From Streptomyces sp. NBC_01497 (GTDB lineage: Bacteria > Actinomycetota > Actinomycetes > Streptomycetales > Streptomycetaceae): DNA of 64,000 bases. The stretch is taken from NCBI RefSeq assembly GCF_036250695.1, contig NZ_CP109427.1:6014001-6078000 (forward strand), read 5' to 3'. The first letter of the stretch is position 1, and each line of letters starts with the position of its first letter. Shown here piece after piece: positions 51,918 to 59,830 of this stretch. The notes below the pieces were generated by a model, which worked only from the letters and a program-made list of their open reading frames with translations, had not been told where the DNA came from and ran no database searches. The position numbers were made by a program, and so were the translations under genes.

Positions 51918-53117
51918 TCAGCCCCCGTTGAGGTCGGCCAGCCGGGTGTCCGCGCGGTCGGGGGCGTAAAGGTGCTCGACCACCATGGCGCCCGCGCCGC
52001 TCAACGCGGCGAGGTCGCCCAGCCGGGACGTGACCACGTTCAGGTGGGCCGTGGTGCGGGGCATGGCGCGCTGGTAGAGGAGTTCGCGCACGCCGGTGAG
52101 GAAGGGTGTGCCGGCGAGGTCCCCGGCGAGGACGAGCACCCCGGGGTTGAGCACGGTCACGACGGTCACGAGGACGCCCCCGACCCGGCGGCCCGCCTCA
52201 CGGGCGAGGCGCACCGCGTCGGGCTGCCCCGCGGCGAGGTGTTCGCGCACGTCCGAGCCGGACGCGGTGGGGACGCCGGCGGCGGCGAGCTGCGCGGCGA
52301 TGGCGCCGCCGCTGGCGACGGCGGCGAGGCAGCCGTAGGAACCGCACATGCACAGGGCGTCGGGTGCGTCGTGCAGCCGGATGTGCCCTATGTCGCCCGC
52401 GCCGCCGTCGATGCCCCGGTAGGGCTCGCCGCCCACGACGACACCCGCGCCGATGCCGGTGGAGATCTTGACCAGGACGAAGGCCGAACAGTCCGGGTAG
52501 TGCAGCCGTTGCTCCGCGTACGCCATGAGGTTGGCGTCGTTGTCGACCAGGACGGGGATATCGCCGCGTTCGGCGTCGACGTGCCGGACGTAGGCCTGCC
52601 GCATCCGGGCGGGCACCGGGAACTGGTCCCAGCCGGGCATGATCGGCGGCTGGACGATCTGCCCGGTGCCCCAGTCCACCGGCCCCGGTACCGACAGGCC
52701 GATCCCGCACACCTGTGACACGTCGGCGCCCGCCCTCTCAAGGAGCGGGCGGAACCAGCGGGCCAGGGTGTCGAGGACGGTGTCGGGGCCCTCGGAGATG
52801 AGCAGCGGCGCCGACCGCTGCGCGAGGACCTCCCCGTCGAGCGAGAGCACGGCGGCGGTGGCGTGCCGGGTCTCCAGGTCCACGGCGAGCACGACGCCGT
52901 GCGAGGCGTCGAACTCCAGGCGAGCGGAGGGGCGTCCGCCGGTGGAGGAGGCGGTGGTGGTGTCACGCAGCCAGCCGGCGCCGAACAACTGGTCCAGCCG
53001 GTGCCCGATCGTGGACCGTGACAGGCCCGTGGCGTGCTGGAGTTCGCCCCGGGTGGTGGCCTGTCCGCTGCGGATCAACCGCAACAGGTGTCCCGCGCTC
53101 GCCTGGTTGGCCGGCAT
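51918..53117 (-). CDS. ROK-family transcriptional repressor
   Basis: 399 residues. Winged-helix HTH at the N-terminus (TTRGELQHATGLSRSTIGHRLDQL) joined to a ROK sugar-kinase-like domain: GIGLSVPGPVDW, DNDANLMAYAE, ISTGIGAGVVV and the zinc motif CMCGSYGCLAA. ATG at 53117 follows GAGGAGAAC. Sugar-responsive repressor of the surrounding ABC/glycosidase genes by analogy with XylR/NagC types. It is likely part of the same transcript as the ABC genes. Confidence 0.9.
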   Translation of the reverse strand: MPANQASAGHLLRLIRSGQATTRGELQHATGLSRSTIGHRLDQLFGAGWLRDTTTASSTGGRPSARLEFDASHGVVLAVDLETRHATAAVLSLDGEVLAQRSAPLLISEGPDTVLDTLARWFRPLLERAGADVSQVCGIGLSVPGPVDWGTGQIVQPPIMPGWDQFPVPARMRQAYVRHVDAERGDIPVLVDNDANLMAYAEQRLHYPDCSAFVLVKISTGIGAGVVVGGEPYRGIDGGAGDIGHIRLHDAPDALCMCGSYGCLAAVASGGAIAAQLAAAGVPTASGSDVREHLAAGQPDAVRLAREAGRRVGGVLVTVVTVLNPGVLVLAGDLAGTPFLTGVRELLYQRAMPRTTAHLNVVTSRLGDLAALSGAGAMVVEHLYAPDRADTRLADLNGG

Positions 53118-53168
53118 GGTCGTCCGTTCTCCTCGCTGTCGCTGTGCCACGGCGTGCTCGCTGCGCCC

Positions 53169-54035
53169 TCAGCCCTTGTCGGCGCCGCTGGTCAGACCTT
53201 CCGTCAGCAGCCGCTCCGCAGCGTAGAACAGCAGGACCACGGGGATGGTGAGGATGACGGAGCCGGACATCAGCACGGTCTTCGGCACCTCGATGCCGTT
53301 CGACAACTGCTGCAGGCCGAGGGAGACCGTCCACTTGTCGGGGTCCGCGGCGAGGAACAGCAGCGCGAAGAGGAACTCGTTCCACGCGATCATGAAGACG
53401 TAGAGCCCGGTGGCCATGAGGGACGGCAGGGCGAGCGGCAGCACCACCTTGCGTACGGTCTGCAGGCGCGAGGCGCCGTCGAGCGCCGCGGCCTCCTCGA
53501 CGCTGGCGGGGATGGTGACGAAGTAGTTCTTCAGCATGTAGATCGACACCGGCACGGTCTGCGCGATGTAGACGATCGCCAGGCCCACCAGGCTCCCGGA
53601 GAGGCCGGCCTTCGCGAACATCACGAACAGCGGCACGGCGAGGAGCGTGGAGGGGAAGAGGTACACCGCCAGAAACAGTGCGCTGACGTGCCGCCCGCCG
53701 AAGAACCGCAGCCTGCTGATGGCGTAGGCGCCGGGGACGGCCGCCGCGAGTGTCAGCACGACCGTACCCAGCGACACGAGCGCGGAGTTGAGCAGGAGCT
53801 TCAGGAAGCCCTGGCCGCCGTCGGAGGTCGGCTGCAGCACGTTCTCGTAGGTGGAGAGCGTGAATTCCTTGGTCGAGACCCACAGCGAGCCGGGGTCGAG
53901 CAGCAGGGCGTCGATGGGTTTCACCGACAGCAGCAGCATGTAGTAGAAGGGCACCAGGGTGATGAGGCCGAGCAGGACGATGACGACCCAGCGGGCCGTC
54001 CCGAAGAAGCGCTCCTCGAACTGTGCGCGGGTCAT
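53169..54035 (-). CDS. Carbohydrate ABC transporter permease (MalG type)
   Basis: 288 residues, six helices, with the EAA loop in SVEEAAALDGASRLQTVRKVVLPLALPSL. The start ATG shares one base with the stop of the MalF-type gene (TGATG), so coupling is tight. Together with the binding protein and MalF-type partner it imports an oligosaccharide or glycoside; no ATPase gene is present, so a shared MsiK-type ATPase is likely (known for Streptomyces). Confidence 0.9.
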   Translation of the reverse strand: MTRAQFEERFFGTARWVVIVLLGLITLVPFYYMLLLSVKPIDALLLDPGSLWVSTKEFTLSTYENVLQPTSDGGQGFLKLLLNSALVSLGTVVLTLAAAVPGAYAISRLRFFGGRHVSALFLAVYLFPSTLLAVPLFVMFAKAGLSGSLVGLAIVYIAQTVPVSIYMLKNYFVTIPASVEEAAALDGASRLQTVRKVVLPLALPSLMATGLYVFMIAWNEFLFALLFLAADPDKWTVSLGLQQLSNGIEVPKTVLMSGSVILTIPVVLLFYAAERLLTEGLTSGADKG

Positions 54036-55006
54036 CACGCCTCCTCCTGCACCTTCTTGGCGAAGAACTTGAAGTAGATGCCCAGCAGCACCATCAGGAC
54101 GACGGCCAGGACCAGGGCCTGCGCCGCGGCGGCGCCGACGTCGAAGTTCGCGGTGAGGAAGTCGTACACGCGCACCGCGACCACGTCCGTGCCGGAGCCG
54201 CCCCCGGTCAGCAGGTACACGTCGTCGAACTTGTTGAACGTCATGATGAAGCGCAGCACGCACAGCAGCGCGATCACCGGCATCAGCTGCGGCAGCAGGA
54301 TGTACCGGAAGCGCTGGGTGGGGGTCGCCCCGTCCACGCGCGCCGCCTCTTCGAGGCCTGACGGTACGGCCTGGAGCCTGGCCAGCAGGAAGAGGAAGGC
54401 GAACGGGAAGTACCGCCACGTCTCGAAGGCGATGACGGTGAGCAGGGCGAGCGGTATGCCCACGTGCCATCCGAAGACGTCGACCTCGTAGGACCGGGTG
54501 GAGAGGAAGGCGATGGGGTGGTCCCAGCCGAGCAGCTTGCTGCCCCACTGGTTGACGATGCCGTACTGGGGGCTCAGCGCGGTCTGCCAGACGAAGGCGA
54601 CGGCGACGACCGGCGCCACATAGGGCAGGAGCATGGTGCTGCGCATGAGGCCCCGGCCCCGGAAGGGTTTGCGCAGCGCGAGCGCGGCGACGAGGCCCAG
54701 TACGACGGAGCCGAGGGTGCCGCCGACGGTGTACGCGAGCGTGGTGAACAGGCTGGACCAGAAACCGGGCGAGGTGAAGACCTCGGTGAAGTTGTCCAGC
54801 GACCAGTTCCCGAACAGCCCCATGCCCTGGATGTCGACGAGCTTGGCGTGCTGGAAGGCCAGCAGCACGGTCCACAGGATCGGGATGACCACGACGACGA
54901 GGACCACCAGGAAGGTGGGGCTGACGAAGGCCAGACCGGCCCGGTTCTCCCGCTGGGCGGTGGTGAGTCGGCGTCGCTTCTTCGCGACGCCCGGTGCAGT
55001 GCTCAT
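54035..55006 (-). CDS. Carbohydrate ABC transporter permease (MalF type)
   Basis: 323 residues with about six helices; EAA loop in SGLEEAARVDGATPTQRFRYILLPQLMPV. ATG 55006 lies 31 nt after the binding-protein gene. The pair of permeases is typical of CUT1 sugar importers for di- and oligosaccharides or glycosides. Confidence 0.92.
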   Translation of the reverse strand: MSTAPGVAKKRRRLTTAQRENRAGLAFVSPTFLVVLVVVVIPILWTVLLAFQHAKLVDIQGMGLFGNWSLDNFTEVFTSPGFWSSLFTTLAYTVGGTLGSVVLGLVAALALRKPFRGRGLMRSTMLLPYVAPVVAVAFVWQTALSPQYGIVNQWGSKLLGWDHPIAFLSTRSYEVDVFGWHVGIPLALLTVIAFETWRYFPFAFLFLLARLQAVPSGLEEAARVDGATPTQRFRYILLPQLMPVIALLCVLRFIMTFNKFDDVYLLTGGGSGTDVVAVRVYDFLTANFDVGAAAAQALVLAVVLMVLLGIYFKFFAKKVQEEA

Positions 55007-55037
55007 GATGCGTCTTCCTCGGGGGACGGCCGGCGGC

Positions 55038-56456
55038 CTACTGGAGGGACTTCTGGAGTGCGGAGACCTCGTCCTGGGACTGGTGTGCCGCCTGGTCGGG
55101 GGTGATCTGGCCGCCGGTGAGGGCACTGATGGCCTTGGGGACGGGCAGTTGGCCGTTGGTGGCGCCGACGAGCGCGCCCTGGCCCTGCTTGAAGCCCCAG
55201 CGCTGCATGTTGCCGACGCCCGCGATCAACTGGTCGAGCAGCGCCTTCGGGTAGGCCTGGTCGAGCCGCTTGCGGGTGTCCACGCCGATGGTGCTGGCGC
55301 GCCAGGCGTCGAGGTACTTGTCGGTGTCGGTGGCGGTGCCGTGGCGGACGGGGATCTGGCCCTCGGGCGACATGCCGAACCAGCTGGTGTACCCCTGGTC
55401 GAGCATGTAGCGGACGAACTTCTCCGAGGCGCCGGTCTCGGCGGTCTTGGTCACGGCCCAGGAGGCCACCTCGCCGAACTGGGCCGGCTTGCTGCCCGGC
55501 GCGGCGGCCAGCGAGGTGACGACGCCGCTGTTGCGGGCGAGGAACTGCTTGTCGTCCTTGCACTGCGGGCAGCTCGGCAGCGCGTCGTTCCTCAGGCCCG
55601 CCAGCTCGTCGAGCAGGAAGGTCGACCAGAGGATCATTCCGGACTTGCCCGCGAAGTAGGTGGCACGGGTCGAGTCGACGGTCTGCGTGCCGGGTTCGCC
55701 GTAGGTGTTGCCGAGACGGTCGTACAGGCCGAAGGAGGTCCGGCAGGCGGGTGAGTCGAGGGCCACCTTGCCTGCCCCGTCGACGAGTTGGCAGCCGCCG
55801 GCCAGGGCGATGTCCTCGAAGCTCTGCTGGGTGAAGACGTCCCCGGGGTCGGTGGCGACCGAGATGCCGTCGCGGCTCGGCGTCTTCATCGCCTTGGCGG
55901 CCTTCTCCAGACCGGCGTACGTGGTGGGCGCGGGCAGCCCGGTCTTCGCCAGCAGGTCCTTGCGGTAGACGAGCAGTTGCAGCCAGGCGTCGGAGGGGAC
56001 CGCGAGGTCGCGGGCGCCGTCACTGGTGAGGCTGAGTGCGTTCGCGTCGAAGGTGCCCCGGCCGAGGCCGTCGACGACGTCGCGTGCCGCGTCGGTGTTG
56101 AGCAGGCCGTTGGTGTACATCTGCCAGACCTGGCCGATGGGTACGCCGCCGATGACGTCGGGCAGGGTGCCGGACGCGGCGGCGGACATGATCAGCTGCG
56201 GGAGCTGGTTCTCGTCCACGCCGACGACCTTGACCTGGACGCCGGACTGCTTCTCGAACCGGTCGACGATCTTCTGTGTCGCGGCCATCTGCGGTGGCAG
56301 GTTCTCCTGCGACCACACGGTGATCTTGTTGTCCGGCCGGGCCGGACCGGTCCGCCCGGCGCATCCGGCGAGCAGTCCCACGCCCACCGCCGCCGCCAGG
56401 CCTGCCGCCAGGGTCGGGCGCACGCGGCGCCCGATGGGGCGGATCCACTTGTACAT
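55038..56456 (-). CDS. Extracellular sugar-binding lipoprotein (CUT1 type)
   Basis: 472 residues. Lipoprotein signal: RVRPTLAAGLAAAVGVGLLAGC. Mature part begins ITVWSQENLPPQMAATQKIVDRFEKQSG, then LPQLIMSAAASGTLPDVIGG and further binding-protein features. It has an unusual CPQC pair (SCPQCKDDKQF) and a second disulfide-like GGCQLV/ACRTSFG, suggesting stabilising disulfides. First gene of the minus-strand operon; the divergent promoter region lies upstream. Confidence 0.9.
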   Translation of the reverse strand: MYKWIRPIGRRVRPTLAAGLAAAVGVGLLAGCAGRTGPARPDNKITVWSQENLPPQMAATQKIVDRFEKQSGVQVKVVGVDENQLPQLIMSAAASGTLPDVIGGVPIGQVWQMYTNGLLNTDAARDVVDGLGRGTFDANALSLTSDGARDLAVPSDAWLQLLVYRKDLLAKTGLPAPTTYAGLEKAAKAMKTPSRDGISVATDPGDVFTQQSFEDIALAGGCQLVDGAGKVALDSPACRTSFGLYDRLGNTYGEPGTQTVDSTRATYFAGKSGMILWSTFLLDELAGLRNDALPSCPQCKDDKQFLARNSGVVTSLAAAPGSKPAQFGEVASWAVTKTAETGASEKFVRYMLDQGYTSWFGMSPEGQIPVRHGTATDTDKYLDAWRASTIGVDTRKRLDQAYPKALLDQLIAGVGNMQRWGFKQGQGALVGATNGQLPVPKAISALTGGQITPDQAAHQSQDEVSALQKSLQ

Positions 56457-56486
56457 GGCTTGTCCTCACCCTACTTATGCTGACTA

Positions 56487-56543
56487 CTGAGGCATCTCAG
56501 CACCACTTTTGCGTATTGACAAGACGTAACTCTGAGATATCTT
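56487..56543. promoter_or_regulatory. Divergent promoter and operator-like palindromes of the sugar island
   Basis: The 160-bp region between the binding-protein gene and the dehydrogenase gene is AT-richer than its surroundings. Plus-strand promoter: TTGACA (56516-56521), 16-bp spacer, TATCTT (56538-56543). Operators: CTGAG-GCAT-CTCAG (56487-56500) and AGATATCT (56535-56542), the latter overlapping the -10. Two ACGTAA-containing direct repeats flank it. Binding by the ROK protein is plausible. Confidence 0.6.
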
Positions 56544-56616
56544 CGACGTAAATCGTCGGCCGGCCCTCCCCGGCCGCGACCCCCGCACCCCTACGCACCC
56601 TTTCTCGGAGCCCCAC

Positions 56617-57663
56617 GTGGAACGCGTCGTCCAATTCACCGGCCCCCGACAGGTCGAGGTCGCCGAGCACCCCGCTGCTCCGCTGCCCGCAGGCCACCTC
56701 CGCCTCCGTACGCGGTACTCCGGGGTGTCGGCGGGCACGGAACTCACCGCCTACCGCGGCACCAACCCGTACCTGACACGGACCTGGGACGCCGAGGCCC
56801 GGATGTTCCGCGAAGGAGCGGCGGGCATGGAGTACCCGGTCGCCGGCTGGGGCTACTCCGAGGTCGGCGAGGTCACCGAGGTCTCACCCGAACTGGCCGG
56901 CACCCCCGGACTGCCCGCCGTCGGCGACCTGGCCTGGGGCATCTGGGGCCACCGCAGCGAGGGCGTCGTACCGGCCGAGCGCATGATCGGGCACACCCTG
57001 CCCGCCGGGCTCGCGCCGCTCGCCGGCACCTTCGCCCGTGTCGGCGCCATCGCGTACAACGCGGTACTGGCCTCCGACCTCCATGTCGGCGAGGACGTGG
57101 CCGTATTCGGCCAGGGCGTGATCGGCCTGCTCACCACGCGGCTCGCCCAGCTCAACGGGGCCCGCGTCACCGCCGTCGACGCGCTGGAGGGACGCCTCGC
57201 CACGGCCCGTGCCCACGGCGCCACCCACACCCTCAACGCCCGCACGGACGAGGTCGCCGAGGCCGTCCGCGCCGCGACGGACGGACGCGGCGCCGACGTC
57301 GCCATCGAGATCAGCGGCGTCTACCCCGCCCTGCACGAGGCCCTGCGCTGCGTCGCCGTGGGCGGCCGGGTCGTGGCCTCCGGCTTCTACCAGGGGGACG
57401 GCGTCGGGCTGCGGCTCGGCGACGAGTTCCACCACAACCGTGTCCAGCTCATCTGCTCCCAGATCGGCGGTGTCCCGCCGCAGCTGTCCGGCCGCTGGAG
57501 CGTCGAACGGCTGCAGCGCACCTTCCTCGCCCTCGTCGCCGAGGGCCGAGTCGACGTGGAGTCCCTGGTCACCCATGTCATACCGGTGGCCGACGCCGCC
57601 GACGCCTACACCCTGCTGGACGAGCGTCCCGCCGACGCCCTCCAGGTCGTCCTCGAGTTCTGA
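56617..57663 (+). CDS. MDR-superfamily dehydrogenase (zinc-site degenerate)
   Basis: 348-residue medium-chain dehydrogenase. N-terminal YSGVSAGTELTAYRG replaces the usual catalytic Cys motif GxCGSD, so it belongs to the zinc-poor subgroup that includes BchC-like enzymes. Rossmann part: VAVFGQGVIGLLTTRLAQLNGARVTAVD and GADVAIEISGVYPALHEAL. GTG start with GGAG 6 nt upstream. First gene of a four-gene plus-strand operon. It probably oxidises a polyol or sugar hydroxyl. Confidence 0.85.
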   Translation: MERVVQFTGPRQVEVAEHPAAPLPAGHLRLRTRYSGVSAGTELTAYRGTNPYLTRTWDAEARMFREGAAGMEYPVAGWGYSEVGEVTEVSPELAGTPGLPAVGDLAWGIWGHRSEGVVPAERMIGHTLPAGLAPLAGTFARVGAIAYNAVLASDLHVGEDVAVFGQGVIGLLTTRLAQLNGARVTAVDALEGRLATARAHGATHTLNARTDEVAEAVRAATDGRGADVAIEISGVYPALHEALRCVAVGGRVVASGFYQGDGVGLRLGDEFHHNRVQLICSQIGGVPPQLSGRWSVERLQRTFLALVAEGRVDVESLVTHVIPVADAADAYTLLDERPADALQVVLEF

Positions 57664-57677
57664 GAGGCTCCACCACC

Positions 57678-58478
57678 GTGCTCAAGACCGCATGCCAGGA
57701 GCAACTGCTGCCCGGCGACACCCTCCAGGAAAAGTGGGACTTCGCGCAGGCCGCCGGGTACGACGGCATCGAACTGCGCGGCAAGGGCGACCTGAGCTTC
57801 GAGGAGCGGCTGCCCGAACTGCGCCGGGCGCTCGCCGACGGCGTCGTCATGCCGACCGTCTGCGTCGACATGCTCCACTTCTTCGGGGCCTTCGACGACG
57901 ACCTGCGCCGGGACGCCGTCCGCCAGATGAAGTCCCAGCTGTCCGTGATCGCCTCGCTCGGCGGCCTCGGCGCGCAGACCCCCGCCTCGTACGGGATGTT
58001 CTCGCGGCGCCTGCCGCCCTTCGAGCCGCCGCGCGGCGAGGAGCAGGACCGGGCGGTCCTCCTCGAAGGCCTCGCCGAACTCGGCGAGCACGCCGCGTCG
58101 GAGGGCGTGGCGCTCTTCCTGGAGCCGCTGAACCGCTACGAGGACCACATGGTCAACCGCCTCGAACAGGCCGCCGGCCTGATCCGGGAACTCGGCCTGG
58201 ACTCGGTCAGGATCGGCATCGACAGCTACCACATGAACATCGAGGAGAGCGACCCCGCCGGAGCGATCGTCGCCGCCGCGCCCTACATCGGGCACGCGCA
58301 GGTCAGCGACTCCAACCGGTTCCAGCCCGGCGCCGGCCACCTCGACTGGTCCGCCTGGCTCGGCGCCCTGCACGCCATCGGCTACGACGGCTACCTCGCC
58401 GTGGAGTGCCGTCTCACCGGCGACCCGCTGGACGCCGTCCGCTCGATCCCCGCCCACCTGCGCCGGAACGGCGCATGA
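57678..58478 (+). CDS. Sugar phosphate isomerase/epimerase (TIM-barrel, AP-endonuclease-2 fold)
   Basis: 266 residues. The fold is indicated by GYDGIELRGKGDLSFEERLPEL, LFLEPLNRYEDHMVNRL (metal-binding Glu), IGIDSYHMNIEE, and HAQVSDSNRFQPGAGHLDW, YLAVECRLTGD at the end. Homologues include xylose isomerase-like and 3-keto-glycoside-processing enzymes. It starts 14 nt after the dehydrogenase and its end overlaps the next gene by 4 nt. No substrate can be proven. Confidence 0.85.
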   Translation: MLKTACQEQLLPGDTLQEKWDFAQAAGYDGIELRGKGDLSFEERLPELRRALADGVVMPTVCVDMLHFFGAFDDDLRRDAVRQMKSQLSVIASLGGLGAQTPASYGMFSRRLPPFEPPRGEEQDRAVLLEGLAELGEHAASEGVALFLEPLNRYEDHMVNRLEQAAGLIRELGLDSVRIGIDSYHMNIEESDPAGAIVAAAPYIGHAQVSDSNRFQPGAGHLDWSAWLGALHAIGYDGYLAVECRLTGDPLDAVRSIPAHLRRNGA

Positions 58479-59830
58479 CGGCGCTCGCCCACGAAGAGTC
58501 CATGACCCTCACCGCCGACCGCGGCCCGCTCCACCGGGACCTGCTCGCCCGCGAGGCGGCGCGCGTCCTGTTCGGCAACTGGACCGGGGCCTCCACGGTC
58601 CCCTCCCATGCCCTCTACCCGCACCAGTGGAGCTGGGACTCCGCGTTCATCGCGATCGGGCTGCGCCACGTCTCGCCCCGGCGTGCCCAGCGCGAACTCG
58701 AATCGCTCCTCGGCGCGCAGTGGGACGACGGCCGGGTCCCGCACATCGTCTTCAACCCCGAGGTGCCGCACGCGGCCTACTTCCCCGGCCCGGACTTCTG
58801 GCGCTCCAGCCGCACCGCCGGCACACCCCGCGGCCTGGAGACCTCCGGCATCGTCCAGCCGCCGGTCCACGCGCTCGCCGCGCTACTGGTCCACGAGGCC
58901 GATCCGGACACCTCCCGCGCCCGCGGCTTCCTGCGGAGGCTGTACCCGCGTCTGGCGGCCTGGCACGCGTACCTCGCGACCCGGCGCGACCTGGGCGGGC
59001 GGGGCCTCGTGTCGATCGTCCACCCGTGGGAGGCCGGGATGGACAACAGCCCCTGCTGGGACGGCCCGCTGTCCAGCGTGGACCCGGTGCCCGTATCGGC
59101 GTTCCGCCGGGCCGACCTCGTGGCGGGCACCGCGTCCGACCGTCCGACGGACGTGGACTACGGACGCTACGTACGCCTCGCCACGGACTATCGCGACGGC
59201 GGCTACCGCGACGACGTGCCGGGGGCGTTCGCCGTGGAGGACCCCGGGTTCAACGCCCTGCTGATCGCCTCCGAGCAGGCACTCGCCACAATCGCGGAGC
59301 TTGCCGGCGCCGATCCTCATCCGCACCGCGCCCGCGCGGCCGCGCTCTCCGCGGCCCTGGTCGAGCGGCTGTGGGACCCGGAGTACGGCATGTTCCTCTG
59401 CCACGACGTCCGGGCCGGCCGCCCGGTGCGCCGGCGCAGTGTGACGGGACTGCTGCCGCTGATGCTGCCGGACCTGCCCCCCGAGGTGGCCGGGACGCTC
59501 GTGGGCACGGTGGGCGGAGCGCACTTCGGCCTCGGCACCGACACGGCCATGGTGCCGAGTTTCGACCTGCTCTCCGACGCGTACGACCCGGCCCGCTACT
59601 GGCGCGGACCCGCCTGGTTCAACACCAACTGGCTGCTGCAGAGGGGCCTTGGGGCGCACGGCGCCGAGACCGAGGCGCGTGCGCTCGGCGAGGCCATGCT
59701 CGACGCGGCCGGCGCGTCGTCCTTCGCCGAGTACGTCGACCCGCGCACCGCGCAGGGCCGGGGCACTCGCCGCTTCAGCTGGACGGCCGCGCTGGTCCTG
59801 GACGTACTCGCCGGGACGAAGGCGCCGTGA
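58475..59830 (+). CDS. MGH1-like/GH63-type glycoside hydrolase
   Basis: 451-residue (alpha/alpha)6-barrel glycosidase resembling glucosylglycerate/mannosylglycerate hydrolases and GH63. Signatures: PHQWSWDSAFIAIGLRH, HPWEAGMDNSPCWDGPL, and C-terminal YWRGPAWFNTNWLLQRGL. The start ATG overlaps the previous stop (ATGA). No signal peptide is seen, so it acts on imported substrate. Candidate acid residues lie in WEAGMDNSP (Asp) and the C-terminal FAEYVDP region (Glu). Confidence 0.82.
   Translation: MTALAHEESMTLTADRGPLHRDLLAREAARVLFGNWTGASTVPSHALYPHQWSWDSAFIAIGLRHVSPRRAQRELESLLGAQWDDGRVPHIVFNPEVPHAAYFPGPDFWRSSRTAGTPRGLETSGIVQPPVHALAALLVHEADPDTSRARGFLRRLYPRLAAWHAYLATRRDLGGRGLVSIVHPWEAGMDNSPCWDGPLSSVDPVPVSAFRRADLVAGTASDRPTDVDYGRYVRLATDYRDGGYRDDVPGAFAVEDPGFNALLIASEQALATIAELAGADPHPHRARAAALSAALVERLWDPEYGMFLCHDVRAGRPVRRRSVTGLLPLMLPDLPPEVAGTLVGTVGGAHFGLGTDTAMVPSFDLLSDAYDPARYWRGPAWFNTNWLLQRGLGAHGAETEARALGEAMLDAAGASSFAEYVDPRTAQGRGTRRFSWTAALVLDVLAGTKAP

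Noticed and set aside
53169..56456. Reading the ABC importer as the missing malEFG
   Set aside because: It is 23 kb from malR, carries its own ROK regulator and glycosidase set, and its binding protein has extra Cys pairs; relation to maltose cannot be supported.
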